In this document: piece after piece, positions 35,508 through 50,500 of the stretch
How the letters are laid out: each line of letters starts with the position of its first letter
Position numbering within the stretch: the first letter of the stretch is position 1
Source: Onthophagus taurus
Lineage: Eukaryota; Arthropoda; Insecta; Coleoptera; Scarabaeidae
Assembly: GCF_036711975.1 (NCBI RefSeq)
Contig: NC_091972.1
Coordinates: 9,367,001-9,431,000 of the forward strand
Direction of reading: 5' to 3'
Length of the DNA stretch: 64,000 nt
Translations under genes and position numbers: made by a program
The notes under the pieces: generated by a model
The model's database searches: none
Seen by the model: only the letters and a program-made list of their open reading frames with translations
Told to the model about the DNA's origin: nothing

Positions 35508-38500
35508 CTAAAAAAATGTTAAAACAAAATTTGTATTTAATTAATTAAAATTCTTACTTTGACCATCTAATATAAAACATTTCTAAATCGTCTTCAACAA
35601 TTCCAATTTCTTCTTCTTGATGCGCTTGGTTAAAATTTTCCAAAATAATCGCAATATACATATTAATAACAATCATATAATTGATAATAATAAAACTGGT
35701 GAAATAAATAATCGCCAGAAGTGGATAACCGCAATCACCATTACTTTGTCCTCGATAATGTCGATCACAATCGGGTGGTTCCACCATTAAACTTTCCAAG
35801 ACATCGTTCCATCCAGCCGAGGTAATCAATCGAAATAATAAATGCATAGATCGTGCGAACGTTTGGAAGTTAACCATATCATCTAGGGCTCCTTGTTGGC
35901 GTACGTGTCCAAATAGAAACATGCCGATGATCGCGTAGATGAAAGTGATAAGAGCGAGTAAGGCGCCTATATTGAATAAAGCCGGAAGAGACACGACAAG
36001 CGCGAAGAGTAGTTTTCGGATACCTTTCGCCGCCTGAAAGAAGTAAGCATGATCTTTCTGCTTGATAATGACTAAGCTACGATATGGTACCTTAATGAGA
36101 CGCAAAATGCGACCGATACGGAAGACGCGGACCACGCGAAGAAGCGTTGGAGAAACTGGGAAGTCGATCATTATGTCTTCCATCAGGATACCTAGGATCG
36201 ATGCTAGGACTAAAAGGAAATCGAACACGTTCCAAGGAACCGTAAAGTAATGATATCTTAAACCAATTATTTTTACTATTGCTTCTATAAAAGAAAAGAA
36301 GAAAATATGTTTAATTTTAGAAGAAATAGGTTGATGAAGTAGAGAGAAGAAAATAGAGATTTTAAACGTCAAAAAATTATAACTTTGATAACCTCAATTT
36401 AAATTATCAAAAAAAGATTAAATACATCGAAGTAAAGCTACTAATAGACTGTGGATATAAATATTATGTTTATGTACATTATATTAATATTATTGTTACA
36501 TTAATTTAAATGAATGACGAAAAGTAAGTATGTTAAATTATCGTATGAATACTTAGGTTTTTACATTGTCTGATATTTCAAAACGAATGAAATGCTAAAT
36601 ATGTGTTGCTAAACTGTCCACTGTCTGATGATCTTTTTGGTTTTCAATCCATTTCGACTATCTCAAATTAATAATTTCTATCACTTATTAATGCCAAAAG
36701 TATAGGCGGTCGATAACTGGTACAGAAATTACATAGGCGGTATTTTTTTATTTTATTTTTGGCACTCTGTTCAGAGTTCTACTTGGTAGCAGAACCACAG
36801 AATAACCAGAAAAGATACTGCCCCCAGTGTCCCGCACTGTTTTATCCCGTCCAAACTCTGTGTGGCGACGTCATGTTTTAGAAGGAGCACCTTGTTGTTA
36901 TTGGTGTGCATTTAGCTCCCTCGACGGTCTGGCATCGTCGCTCTAGTCGCTTCTCTCAAAAAAAGCGATGTTGTATTTAGTCGAGGTCAAAAAGTGAGCT
37001 TGTATGTCAGAAATGTTATACAGGTTGTATCAAAAATAAATGCACTCATTCAAAGTAGTAAAAGAGGTGACATGAGTTGGCCCTACCTAATGTTATTGTA
37101 GATAAGATCAATAAAAAAAAACAAGAATTAACAATACTAATTCACATATGTCTTTAAATTTACTACATTTATTTATGTTACACCTGTGTATGTTTGATAA
37201 TACATCATTGGTCCTCACTAATGATGGAACGGATAGTGATTTTGCGAAAAGCCTGATATTCGGCATCCCCTTCAGCCGGATATCCGGTTATCCGGCATAT
37301 CTATCCGGCCATTATGGTCATTGCGATATTTGAAGAAAACTGAAATTAATAAGAAAGCGGATAAGATATGTCAACTTATTTGGATCCAAGATACAAAATG
37401 AACTTTTTTGATGCTGATTTAACTAACGAAACAACTCTAAAAAGAGGATACTTTAATTAATAATTGGCGATATTTCCACACGAAATCTTTGGAAAATTGC
37501 AACATCGATAATTCTATCAAAACTTCAAATATTGTTTTCTCAAAAACTAACAGTTATTTTTCAAAACGTGTTGGTTCATTGGAAAGAGGACACTTTTATT
37601 AACACTTTGAGAAATTTTCATACTCATATTCCAAGAAATGGATTTTATACGTATTTTTAAAACTTAATCGGCGAAAATTGCAAAATTTGAAAAAATTGTC
37701 CACCATTTCAAAAATTTATTTTTCAAAAACTAACAGCGATTTTTCAAAACGGCTTGTTGCATTAAAAAGAGAACACTTTAATTAATAGTTGGTGATATTT
37801 CCAGAAGGATCCTTCAATAAATGAATTTTATAGCGAATTTTGAAAATTCTCGATGAAAATTGCAACATCGAAAATTTTATCAAAACTTCAAATATTGTTT
37901 TCTCAGAAACTAAAAATTATTTTTCAAAACCGGTTGGTTCATTGGAAAGAGGACACTTTTATTAACACTTTGGGAAATTTTCATACTTATATTCAAATTG
38001 ATTTTATACGAATTTTTAAAACTTACTCGGCGAAAATTGCAAAATACGACAAAATTGTCGATCATTTCAAAAATTTATTTCTCAAAAACTAAAAGCGATT
38101 TTTCAAAACGGCTTGCTGCATTAAAAAGAGGATACTTTAATTAATAATTGGTGATATTTCCACAAGGATCCTTCAAGAAATTAATTTTATAGCGAATTTT
38201 GAAAATTATTGATGAAAATTGCAACATCGAAAATTTTATCAAAACTTCAAATATTGTTTTCTCAAAAACTAAAAGTTATTTTTCAAAACGGGTTGGTTCA
38301 TTGGAAAGAGGACACTTTCATTAACACTTTGGGAAATTGTCATACTGATATTCCAAAAAATTGATTTTATACGAATTTTTAAAACTTAATCGGCGAAAAT
38401 TGCAAAATACGACAAAATTGTCGATCATTTCAAAAATTTATTTCTCAAAAACTAAAAGCGATTTTTCAAAACGGCTCGCTGTATTAAAAAGAGGATACTT

Positions 38501-41500
38501 TAATTAATAATTGGTGATATTTCCACAAGGATCCTTCAAGAAATTAATTTTATAGCGAATTTTGAAAATTATTGATGAAAATTGCAACATCGAAAATTTT
38601 ATCAAAACTTCAAATATTGTTTTCTCAAAAACTAAAAGTTCTTTTTCAAAACGGGTTGGTTCATTGGAAAGAGGACACTTTTATTAACACTTTGGGAAAT
38701 TGTCATACTGATATTCCAAAAAATTGATTTTATACGAATTTTTAAAACTTAATCGGCGAAAATTGCAAAATACGACAAAATTGTCGATCATTTCAAAAAT
38801 TTATTTCTCAAAAACTAAAAGCGAGTTTTCAAAACGGCTTGCTGCATTAAAAAGAGGATACTTTAATTAATAATTGGTGATATTTCCACAAGGATCCTTC
38901 AAGAAATTAATTTTATAGCGAATTTTGAAAATTATTGATGAAAATTGCAACATCGAAAATTTTATCAAAACTTCAAATATTGTTTTCTCAAAAACTAAAA
39001 GTTGTTTTTCAAAACGGGCTGGTTCATTGGAAAGAGGACACTGTTATTAACACTTTGGGACATTTTCATACTCGTATTCCAAAAAATTGATTTTATACGA
39101 ATTTTTAAAACTTAATCGGCGAAAATTGCAAAATACGACAAAATTGTCGATCATTTCAAAAATTTATTTCTCAAATAATAAAAGCGATTTTTCAAAACGG
39201 CTTGCTGCATTAAAAAGAGGATACTTTAATTAATAATTGGTGATATTTCCACAAGGATCCTTCAAGAAATTAATTTTATAGCGAATTTTGAAAATTATTG
39301 ATGAAAATTGCAACATCGAAAATTTTGTCAAAACTTCAAATATTGTTTTCTCAAAAACTAAAAGTTGTTTTTCAAAACGGGCTGGTTCATTGGAAAGAGG
39401 ACACTGTTATTAACACTTTGGGACATTTTCATACTCATATTCCAAAAAATTGATTTTATACGAATTTTTAAAACTTAATCGGCGAAAATTGCAAAATTCA
39501 CTTAGGAGCACATCATTAGAGTGCTCCTGAGAGCTTTGCTCTTCACCACTGTAAGGTCGTCTGCACGCCTACGAAAGTTTTTTCAAACATGCAACTTCAT
39601 GGTTTTGATGTTTGGACAATCGAGAGTTGTTTTAGTCAAACAATAATCTATTTGTAATATAATTAAGTGTGCACGAAGTAATTTGGTGTGATCAAATTTG
39701 TTGTGTCTGAGAGAACTTTACTAAGAAAAAAGATGCATTTCATGATTTTTGTAAATGGAGGTTAACGTTGTTATTTCTTAACGTTTAAAAATAGTTTAGT
39801 GTAGTTTAAATATTGTTATACTTACCCAATCCAAATACAGTGGTGAAAAAAGCATTACTAACTTCGAGAACAAAGAAAATGGCATGCGGTTGATCATAGT
39901 GTTCAATGCCCATGGTGAGCATGTTTAAAAAGATCAAAACGAAAATGGCGATTTCGAAACGTCTGGAATTCGAGAGATCGTAAAACATAGCTAAAAATTG
40001 ATTCATCGGTCTCTTAATGACTTTTTGAGGCTTTTTTCGTCCAAGTTTCTTCATTGCGGTGTAATAATGTTTTTGGCTTTCAGTTAAAAACATTTCTAAA
40101 ACTCCACCCTCATACTACAAACATACAAAAATTAGCAAATAAATAAATAAAAAAAATTCTAATCACACCTTTTTTTTGAGCATATTAAAATTGTCGATAA
40201 TAACTCCAATGAATAAATTAAGGGTAAAAAACGATCCGCAAACTATGAAAATAACGAAGTAAATGTATGCGTACAAATTGGCTTCTCTTTGAGGTTGGAG
40301 GTCAACACCTCGTGCGTCTACAGCATCAGCCATAACCTCCATCCAACCTTCAAATGTCGCGACTTGGAATAGAGCTAAGTAAGCTATTCCAACGTGATCA
40401 AAAGAAATTTTTGAATTGACCCATGTATAATTCTTATAATGGCATTCGTCTTTTGTGTCAACTTCCTAAAATTGAAAATTTTTGATGAAATAAATGAGAC
40501 AAAATTTGAAAGCTTACTGTTATTGGTAACATAGCACCATCGGCATCAATACATTTAAAAAATTTTCCACTAAAAAACTGCACTCCCATTATAGAAAAAA
40601 TCAACCAAAATACAAGGCACACGAGTAACACGTTAAAGATACTAGGTATTGCGTACATAAGTGCGTTTACGACGATTCTCATTCCCTGCCATCGACTTAT
40701 TGCTCGTAAAGGTCTCAAAGCTCTCAATGTTCTTAAAGAACGCAAAACTCTCAAGTTTTCGTTTTCTTCGATTAACAAACTAAATAATGACACCTAAAAG
40801 ATTAATATTTTTGTTGTTGTATTTTAATCGATACTTTTATACTTACAAAAACTATAAGAAAATCAAGTAACGTCCAAAAACTTGTAAAATATCGATGAAA
40901 ACCTAAAGCAAGCCATTTTAAACCCATTTCAATAATAAAAATAATAGAAAACACTAAGTTAGTCCAATACAAAACGCTTTTCAAGTTTGGATTATCATCC
41001 AAATGGATGTCTTCGAAACACAAAGTGACACTTGATGCAAAAATTAAAACTAATATGAACCACTCAAAAGCTGGGGTATCCACAACGGAAACAACGGCCG
41101 TTCGCATTTTGGTCCATTGTTGCCCGATATTCGTTTCGATACATTTATCCAAAAACGGACATTTGTCATAACATTGCGGTGGAAAACAATTTGGGGGTAC
41201 TTTAGGTTTTTTCTTTTTCCCAAAACCGGGAAAACTTCCCATACCATCTACGTATTGACCCTTTGAATTTCTTCTACCACCAACGGTGAGCTCGTCTACA
41301 TAAGAAACTAATGTTTGCCATGGTCTATCTTCATCGCGTGGATTTTTTTCTTTTTGATTTTTCGAATCTTTATTCTCTGGGCATAATGCGGATTCTTCTT
41401 CGTTTTCTGTATCCGCGGAAATTGTTCGGTTAAAATTTTTTAATTCTACACTTTCCATTGAGGTTTCATCTAATTACAAAAAGAAATGTATTAGGTTAAT

Positions 41501-44500
41501 AGTCATTTTTAATTTTTATTATTGACCTTTACTATCACATGTTGTTCCCAAAGCTGATGATAATTGAGGAAGAATTTTTTTTTGAATTTTTGGATCTTCA
41601 ACAGCAACCGGAACATTATTGTCATCTGAGTTTCCATTTATTAACGTTGAGTGCCTTTTATTAGGTAGTTGTGTTTCTGCTGGTTTTTCAAGAATAACTT
41701 CCTAAACGTTAAAATAGAAATAAAATTATTATTAGAATTGAATGATTCTGATGGGGTTTACTTGATAATCAGGTGGATCATAACTAATTATTGAAATCGG
41801 TCTATTCATAGCCTCTTGATAGCTTCTTTTGTCCCTTGGAAAAGCGACGATGGTTTGTTGTACAGCTTTAGGAGTAATGCCTTAAAATGATAATAATAAA
41901 TTTTTGTTGGAAAAGAAAATATTATTACCTTTTTTAGCAAATGCTTCCTCTTCAGCATGTCTTTGCATAACTTCTCTAACGATTTGTTCCAACCTGGAAT
42001 TATTTTCGTTTTGCTGTTGTTCCTGCACTCGACCGAGTTTCTTTTTCCTGACGATGTCCCGTATCCGATCGAAGCTTTGAGCCAGTTTGGATTCATCACC
42101 AACTTCCTATTACGAACGGTACAAGTTTTGCTATACACCCAATACATATTATGTTTTGACGCACAAAATAAAAAATAAGGAATAATTATTTTTAAGTAAC
42201 TATTACTAATATACTTTTTGTTTAATTATTTTATAAATAAACGAATACACGAATTGTTTTATAACTAGAATACAAAAATATAACAAAACATGCTTTTGTA
42301 TTTTTTTCAAGCAAAAAGCTAGAATACCGAAAGATCCAAAATTATTGTAATTTATTTTAAATGGGTTTAAAAATATAATAATAAATAACATAAACATTAC
42401 AGGGTTACTCAAAAAGTTATGACTAAACAAGTTTTCTTTAATGGAACATCCTGTATATTATTCCATATTGCGGTATATTTCTCAAACATTCAATACGATT
42501 GGGGAAGAAATTGACTTTTAATTTTTTTAATAATTGTTAATTATTACACTTAACCTCGGCTAATCACAAAGAATCTGATAGATCTATTAATCAAGTTGGG
42601 GTGGATATGGTATTGTAGCGTCTCGGTCGCAAGCGACCTTGGCTTATATTAAAACAGAAAATCCATGGGTTTGTTTAATTAAGCCGAGATTGTTTGCAGC
42701 CGATGCGCTATAATTAACATCATATCAACCCGACATTTGTCAATATATAGCAGCGCCTCGGCCGCAACCAACCTCGGCTTAATTAGCTGAATTCATAAAT
42801 TCTACTCTAATATTAGCCGAGAACGCTTGCGGCTAAACCTCTACAATTTGGGTTGATATAGCAATTGTAGAACCACGGCCGCAAATGACCTTGAATTCTT
42901 TGCGATCAGCCGAGGTTGCTTGGGGTTGAGCCTCTACAATTTGGATTGATGTATTAATTATAGAGCCACGGCCACAAATGACCTCGGCTGCTCGTAAAGA
43001 ATCTAAGATGCCGTCTTATAAAGCAGTTGCGATGTATTAATCAATTTGAGGTGGATTAATTGCATTAATTATAGCGACCTCGGCTTATATTAGGATAGAG
43101 AGTCCATGACTTCAATTGATTAAGACGAGATCGCTTGTGGTCGATGCGTTACAATTCATATCATATCACTTTGAGACTTTTTTTGATGTTTTGTTCAAAT
43201 AAACTTTTCTAAAAATAGATTTTTTAAAACCTCGATTAATTTTTGAGTTGATCACATAGTTTTTAGTGTTGATTTCAAATTTTCTATCCTAGGTTATATA
43301 TAAAACTAAAAAAATAAAACTTGTAGTACCTATTTATTTAGAATTCTTAGACAAGTTTAATGTGATTTAACGATTTTCACCATTAAACTTGTTTATTTAA
43401 TGGTGAAAATCGTTAACAGAATACTTATACTCATTTTAAGGATAAACAATTGTCAAAAAAATCGATATAAATCGGGGTTCTAATAAACCTTTATGGAATT
43501 ATTATATGTAAATAAAATCGTAAGCTTTTCAACGAAAAAATTTTCTATTTTGCATTAATCATAGAATGGTATTTATTTAAATTCTGACCTTAACCGTAAC
43601 GATCAATAAGGATAAAGTGGGGCTTTATATGCGTTAAGAATCAAGGAGGACGCTGAAATACGAATCTACAACTTCATAAATTCTGTCCTCGGCGCTCTAC
43701 CAATTAAACCACATCTAATCCCTTGTAATATTGGGCTATTTAAGGATACATGGAATATATGACGATGTTAAGAGAATCAACGTCAATGGAATCCAGGCTT
43801 TTGCAGCGCGGTTATGAATAGATAAAGATGAAAAGATTAATATTAATGCATACGAGTCAAGTCAAAGCGGAATAAAGCTGAGCTTTATATGCATCTAAAA
43901 ACAGATACGTAATGCTATGATCTCAGTTATACTATAGCGTTTTAAAATATAGCCTTATTCATCTTTAATTTTACCATCATACATCTAAGATTATTACAAC
44001 AACGTTGAAGCATTTTCGAATGTTCATTGTTGATCACCAATATGCGTGGAATCAATTTCGAATTACGATAAATAGTAGTATGCTTAAAAAATAAGACCGT
44101 AAACGATTTAATGATACAAGTAAACGGATAAAAAGACGAAATTTTTTTCGCTTGCTATAAACTGAAGGGTTGGACCAAATACATCATCAATTCTTTCAAG
44201 TGTTATGGGCGAATAGCCAAGACAGAAACGCAAATATTATTGAAAGGATACAAAATCAATCTGCGGGAATCCACGTCGTGTACTTTTCTAAAATGAAAGT
44301 ATTGAAAGAAAATTCGTTGGTCCTGATTTAAATGAATTTAATTTATTACGTAGCTTATCATACTTAAACGATAAAAAAGGATTCTTACCATACTATTACA
44401 AGAACTTTTAAAACAAAATTAACAAATTTAATTCCCTTGCAGAAAGTAATTAAATTTCATTTTGTGTAAAGGGATGTAAAGGGCCGTCCGGATAAATTCA

Positions 44501-47500
44501 ATATTAAAATGATTCCGGGAAGAGAATGAATATTTGATATAAATTTGTTTATTTATCGTTGATTCATCGCGTATATACACAGCGATATTATGGAAAAGTC
44601 CAATTTCAATATAGTTTGCAAAATAAATTGCTCAAAATACGGGATATTTAGCTGCAAATGTTGCGTTGCAAATCGATTGTAAATGTCATAGCAGAGAACG
44701 TTGTAAAGCAAAGGGGAAATGTAAGATACCTGGAAAAGCCTTTTTGAGAGCTGAAGTTATAAAAGCAGTAGTTTATTTATTCTACTAGGAGCGGCCGGAA
44801 AGGGAGTCTTATTCAGTTTGTACAGAAGTCCTCTGTTCTGCGTGGACTTAATTGTCTTCCCACCATTAAAGAATACTGTGATGTATTGTCATTTTTTGTA
44901 GTGTGCAGCTTGCAATTTGAAATCAGCGTTGAATTTAATGTTCTCGTAGTTTCGTCATAGTCATAACTGATCTTCGGAAATCATGGTTATAGTTTGATTG
45001 ATTTGATCGACATTGAATATCAATAATGGTAAAAGTTCAGAAGACACTTGAAATCCAGAAACAAAGATTTTTTGGCAGTCAAAATGTTTTTATCCACATA
45101 ATCAATTAGATATGTTATTGAAAAACTCAATCTATAATTAAATTAATTTTTGTAATATACCTAAGTATTTGAAATAAATTGTTTTAAATAATTTTTGATA
45201 ATTATTTAAATTCCAGTGAAATTTGATGTTGTGGTTTAAATTATTTATCGTTCCTTTAACGATCTATTATTGCAATTATGTTAATGATTTCGATGAAATT
45301 AATTTTAATACTTTAATCAGCATTAAATTATATATATTTTCAGCTTTATAGGATTACGCATTTAAAAGTTATTGAGTTTTGACCAACAAAACAGCGTTGT
45401 GCTCCAGTGTTTGCCGTCAGAACCAGAAGTGGAAACTATAACGTTCAGCGTTCTGTATTTAAATAAAACCAGAAAATGAAAAGAGACAGTTGTACATGCA
45501 TTCACTACTGATATAATCCTATAAAATACATTAAAACAAAACGAATAGATTAATATTATTATCAAATTTGTCAAACATAAAAACTAATTTAATGAACATT
45601 TTATCATCACAATTATTTTGAATCTTTCGGTAAAAAAATAGCTCTACATAATATACAAACAAGCTCTTTGTTTTAGCTATTTACTATAAATACATCTTAA
45701 TTAGAATACATTTTATAAAAAAAATCAAAAAACGTGTCCGTACAAAATACTTATAAAAAATGAGTTAAGTAATAAAAAAGAACAAGGTACTATAACGTTG
45801 TCTACCACCGCAGGGGACGTAATGCATCGAAATTGTAGTGTGGCAGCACCAGGCGCGGTTGTAAAAACTTTTAAAGCCCCCAGAGAATAAACCATGTCTA
45901 CTTTTTAGCATTTTTATTATTTACTCTACTAAACTGTCTCCCATAGGATCGAAAACTGTAGGTCGAAGGGATAAAAGGGGGTGGTTTTTAACGAGGCTTT
46001 TCGCAACTTTTTTTTGTGTTATTTCGTTAAAAACCGCTGGTTAAAATTTATCGTCGCAGGGGAAAGCTTTGAAAATTTACACCTAAACTCTCCGCGCCTC
46101 GAGCTTTGATTTACCTTATCACTGCGTATGTTATGAAAGATGAGACGATGAAAACGTGGAACTAGAAACGGGTACCGAAAAGGGGCTCAAAAAGTTTTAA
46201 CATTAATACTCATCCCAATGAGAGTTTTTAACGGCGTAACTTCGTTAATATTAATTGGAAGCAAAATTGAATTCAACGTTGTAGAGAATTAAAGTTTAAA
46301 CGAGAGTGGTAACTAGTTAATTTTATATTTTGCATGCGAACTGTTAACTTATTCAAATTATCAAAATAAAAAATCATGCAAAACAAAATTGTTCATGCAA
46401 TGCTTTTTCATTCACATTCAAACTTGTTAACGCATATTCTAGTTTACACAACGTTGAACATAGGTGACACAAGTCCGTGAGGTCCCATTTACAAAAAAAC
46501 AGATTAAAAATGGAAAGACGTCAAAAAAGACAATTTGTTAGGGCTCATTTTTTGTTGTGATTTAGATTTTTTTGCCACGCCACGTAGACAACAACACAAT
46601 AATTATAATGATTTATACGCATTACTTTTTGTGTGGTCTCATCATGCAATTCTGTTTGTACCTCCTTCCTGGTCTTCAGTTCTTCTGAATTGAAACTATT
46701 GAGCAACAAGGCTAAGAACAAATTCAGTACCATGAAATTGCCCATTACTAAGGTAGGTAAGAAAACTGCTAAACAAACTCCAGGACTCTAAAATAAATGT
46801 TTTATAATTTTTTTCTGATAATAATAAATATTTTTTGATATACTTCGTGTGCTTCTGCTCTCATACAATCCCATAACGGTTCAATCCATTCACCACAAAG
46901 TATACGAAAAATCATCATGAACGAATGAAAAAAATCTGTAAAGTTCCATCTAAAAAGAATCAAAAATAGTAACAAAATAAATATTGAAACAAAATCATGC
47001 ACCTTGGTACATCGTCTGGATAAAATTTGTCTGGTGAATAGTCCTTTGAAAATAATTGCATCCCAATAACGGCGAAAATATAAATAACAATGACTAGTAC
47101 AAAAGTTAGATTTCCTAAAGCTCCTATTGTACTTATTATGATACTTAAAAGCACTTTCATCGTAATCCACGATTGTGCCAATTTTAAAACCCGTAACTAC
47201 AACAATATCGTGATTAAATCCTTAAACGGGCAAATTATTTAAAAGAACTACCAGTCTTAAGCCTCTTAAAACAGACAATCCGTCCACTAACTCGAAAATC
47301 AGATCGAGCAAACTCGCCGAGACTATTATCAGATCGAAAATATTCCAGCCGCACTCGAAAAATTCCTTACTGAGTGCCATGAGTTTTAGACAACATTCGA
47401 ATGTAAAAATGGAAGTAAAAACCTTTAAAAAATAACTATTTAGTACCCCAATTAATTTTTTTATCTTATTACCTTATTGCCTATATCTAAAGCACGTAAT

Positions 47501-50500
47501 ACAGATTCACTCATACCATGATGTTCCATAGCCAGAAACATAGTATTTAAAACAATGCACACCGTAATTGTTAATTCAAACAAAGGATCTTTCACAATAC
47601 CATACAAGGCTTGTTGAAATTGCAACCATCCAGCGTAATCGATACAACATTGTTCACAACCACTACAATTTCTATCTGGGATGTCATCTAATCACAACAA
47701 AATTAACTCTTTTCACTTTTCATTAAAACAAAAAATCAATTTTCTTTAACTTACCAATTACAACGATGTGCGATAAATAATCAGGTCGAATTGTGTACAT
47801 GTTGTGTTGTTTCTTCTTACAACTACCTATACCGTTACACTTAATCACTTTAATGTCTTTCGGACTTAAAGATAAAGTCACTGGTGTCACTTCAACTCGT
47901 CGCACTATTTGTGTGGTAGACATTTGCGTGGCGATTGTTGTGTTTACGTCTTCAGAGGTAACATCGCCGTCTTCGTGATCGTCGACTACACCGGAATCGT
48001 CCAATGAAGATTCACGGTTGTTACCTTCGCTGTTACTACTCGTTTGTCTACTTGATGGACCCAAACGATTTGGAGCTAAAATAAAAGTTATAATAAAAAT
48101 TAATCGAATGGAAATAATAGTTATGTTATTTTTTTTATATGATAGTAATTACCTACAGGGAATTTCACTTAAGATGTAATATACAAAAATATATTTCCAT
48201 AAAAATCAGGGTGTACCTATTTACTTTGTCCCACATAAAATGTAACATGTCAATAATAATCGTCTTAACAGACGTGCGGCTAAACTCAAATGTTTCTAGG
48301 TTTAATGTTAGTTCTAGTGACAGTGTAAGTGTAAAAGTAGAACTAACACTATACCTACAACTGGAATCATTCGGGTTTAGCCGCATGTCTTTAAAGACGG
48401 CTAAACCCGAATGATTCCAGTTGTAGGTATAGTGTTAGTTTTACATAGTAACAGTGCTAGTGTAAAACTAGAACTAACACTAGACCTAGAAATAGAAAGT
48501 TTCGGGGTTAGCCGTGCGTCTTCAGAGTGTTAGTTCTAGTTTTAATTGTTATTCAGCGATAGATTGTTGTATATTTTTATTGAAGTAGTTGAAAGGAAAG
48601 TACGAAAAGTAGAATTAACACTATACCTAGAACCAGAAACATTCGGGTTTAGCCTAAACTTTTTCTTATTACATGATTTCAAATACAAATAAAAACACGA
48701 GTTTATAATTGCTTAAAAAAATAGAATTGACTTCTAATTTTATAATATTATAATGAAAATTTATTATTATTAGTTGGGGAAATTGTAGTTCATAATTGGA
48801 AATTGTCCCAGAATGATTATTATTTACTTCGCTGACGTTTAATTGAGCATAAATGTAGATGAGTATTTACCGTAAACACACCGGAACTGATAAATTGCTG
48901 TAAACACCTCGTTCGAAGTGCACATAAACTAATTTAAACATAGAAATTAAACGTAGCTATCGAACATTAAAATTAACGACCGATAATTTATACGATTGAA
49001 TAATGATTTATTTCTCCTTTAGAAATCTGTACTTGTAACAATACAATTTTCTATTATCTCGAAATACAATAAGTCGATACGGTGTGCAACAATTTGTTCT
49101 TTAAATGGAGAATTGTCCGTGCGGAAGACCGATTGAAATTCAACTGATGGTCGATTTATTTCTGGCAAAGAGCCGAAAATCTAGAATCGTTTGCCGTTTC
49201 GTTCTTGTCCTTTGATGTTTCTGATAGCGAGGTTTTCGGTGGTTGGGTCTCAATGGTGACCGTCTGACGTTTTTGTTAAGATTTAAACGAAACACATTTC
49301 AATTTTTTTTTCTATTAAAATATTAAAAAGTGTTTCGAAAAATACAACCCGTAAAAGTAACTAATCTAATAAAAACTTGGTTGAATAGGAGCTAAAATAT
49401 TGATACGTTTACGTCAGTTAAAAAGAGGTCGCAAAAAATGTTTACGAGCGTTTAACAATTTATTGAAAACTCGCTTACCTCACAAATTTTATTACAAAGC
49501 CAAAAACATTTATTTACAAATTTTTAGCCCAATTTTTTCACCAAAGAAAATTAAATAATAAAGGGAATTTATTGTTTCAAATTAGATATATGTTCTTTCA
49601 TCGATTTATATTTAAATTTGTTTTAACCAGATCAACCCATTTTCAAAACAACGTAATTTAATGTTTATTTAAACCGAAATCTTACGTTTTACTCAAGCTG
49701 ATCATTGATTGTTTATTTATTTTACTTATACAAATACTTAAGTATCTATTCAAAAAAATAAATTCTTTTATTCTTATTTCTTTTTGACTACGTACTATTT
49801 GTAAGTATTTATTTTTTCAAACCTCTAAAAATAAGATGATTCTACACCTGCGATTCCTAATTAATTTTACCCGTGGACCCCGAATATACTTTAATGTTTG
49901 TCTATACCATAAAAGTATAGTAGGTAGACAATATGGTACTAATAGTAAAGTAGACATATTTCGGAAACCCCCAAAGACATTCTAAAACAGCTTAAAAATC
50001 GGAAAAGCCCGAGATACCAAAGAAATGCTGAAATATGGAGGAGAAACCTTAGAAAATGAGATATTAAAACGCTTCGGAAGTATCATAACCGAGAAGAAAA
50101 TACCACATGAATGGAAAAGCAGCATAACGATCGCAAGATTCAAAAAGGGCCCAAAAATAATCCCTGATAATTATCGAGGAATAACAGTTCTTATTAGCAC
50201 GCTCAAAGCATTCACAAAAACAATCCTAGGAGAATTGTATAAAACTATACAGATTTGCGTAGAATAATAAAATGGATAATACTTATGTCCATCTTGTTTG
50301 CTATACAAGTCATTGTTGATTCTGAAGACAACTTGCTAAGACTACTCATAACGCCTAACTACTTACAAGCCAAATGGCCAGTAACATCCAAAGAACTGGT
50401 AAGATGCAAACTGAAGGATCATAACATCATTAAATAAATGAAGCAGATTAAATATGTGGGAGCTGATATCAAGCTATGGGGATCTATATAGTGAAGTCCA

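Larger units (their letters stand above)
42107..46625. other. NaCP60E intron between domain II and the II-III linker
   Basis: 4.5-kb intron without a credible exon. It contains the AGCCGAGG repeat cluster (42540-43165), a tRNA-like relic (43648-43723) and, at about 45780-46160, a patch more GC-rich than its neighbours. That patch has no coding frame I could place in phase with the channel. Confidence 0.5.

Noticed and set aside
37853..38092. Protein-coding gene in the satellite (79 codons; likewise 58297-58605, 102 codons)
   Set aside because: These frames are chance openings within the repeat unit; neighbouring units close them, and composition is low-complexity Lys/Ile/Phe.
37446..39497. 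CRISPR-like array
   Set aside because: Units are 363 bp, contiguous and without unique spacers; this is satellite DNA in a eukaryotic intron.
43648..43723. Functional tRNA gene on the minus strand
   Set aside because: Only the acceptor start and A-box region are tRNA-like; the B-box is degraded and the arms do not pair properly.
44641..44830. Cysteine-rich gene fragment ([16 protein letters not shown])
   Set aside because: Short, with stops nearby; it could be retroelement debris but shows no order of motifs that I can name.
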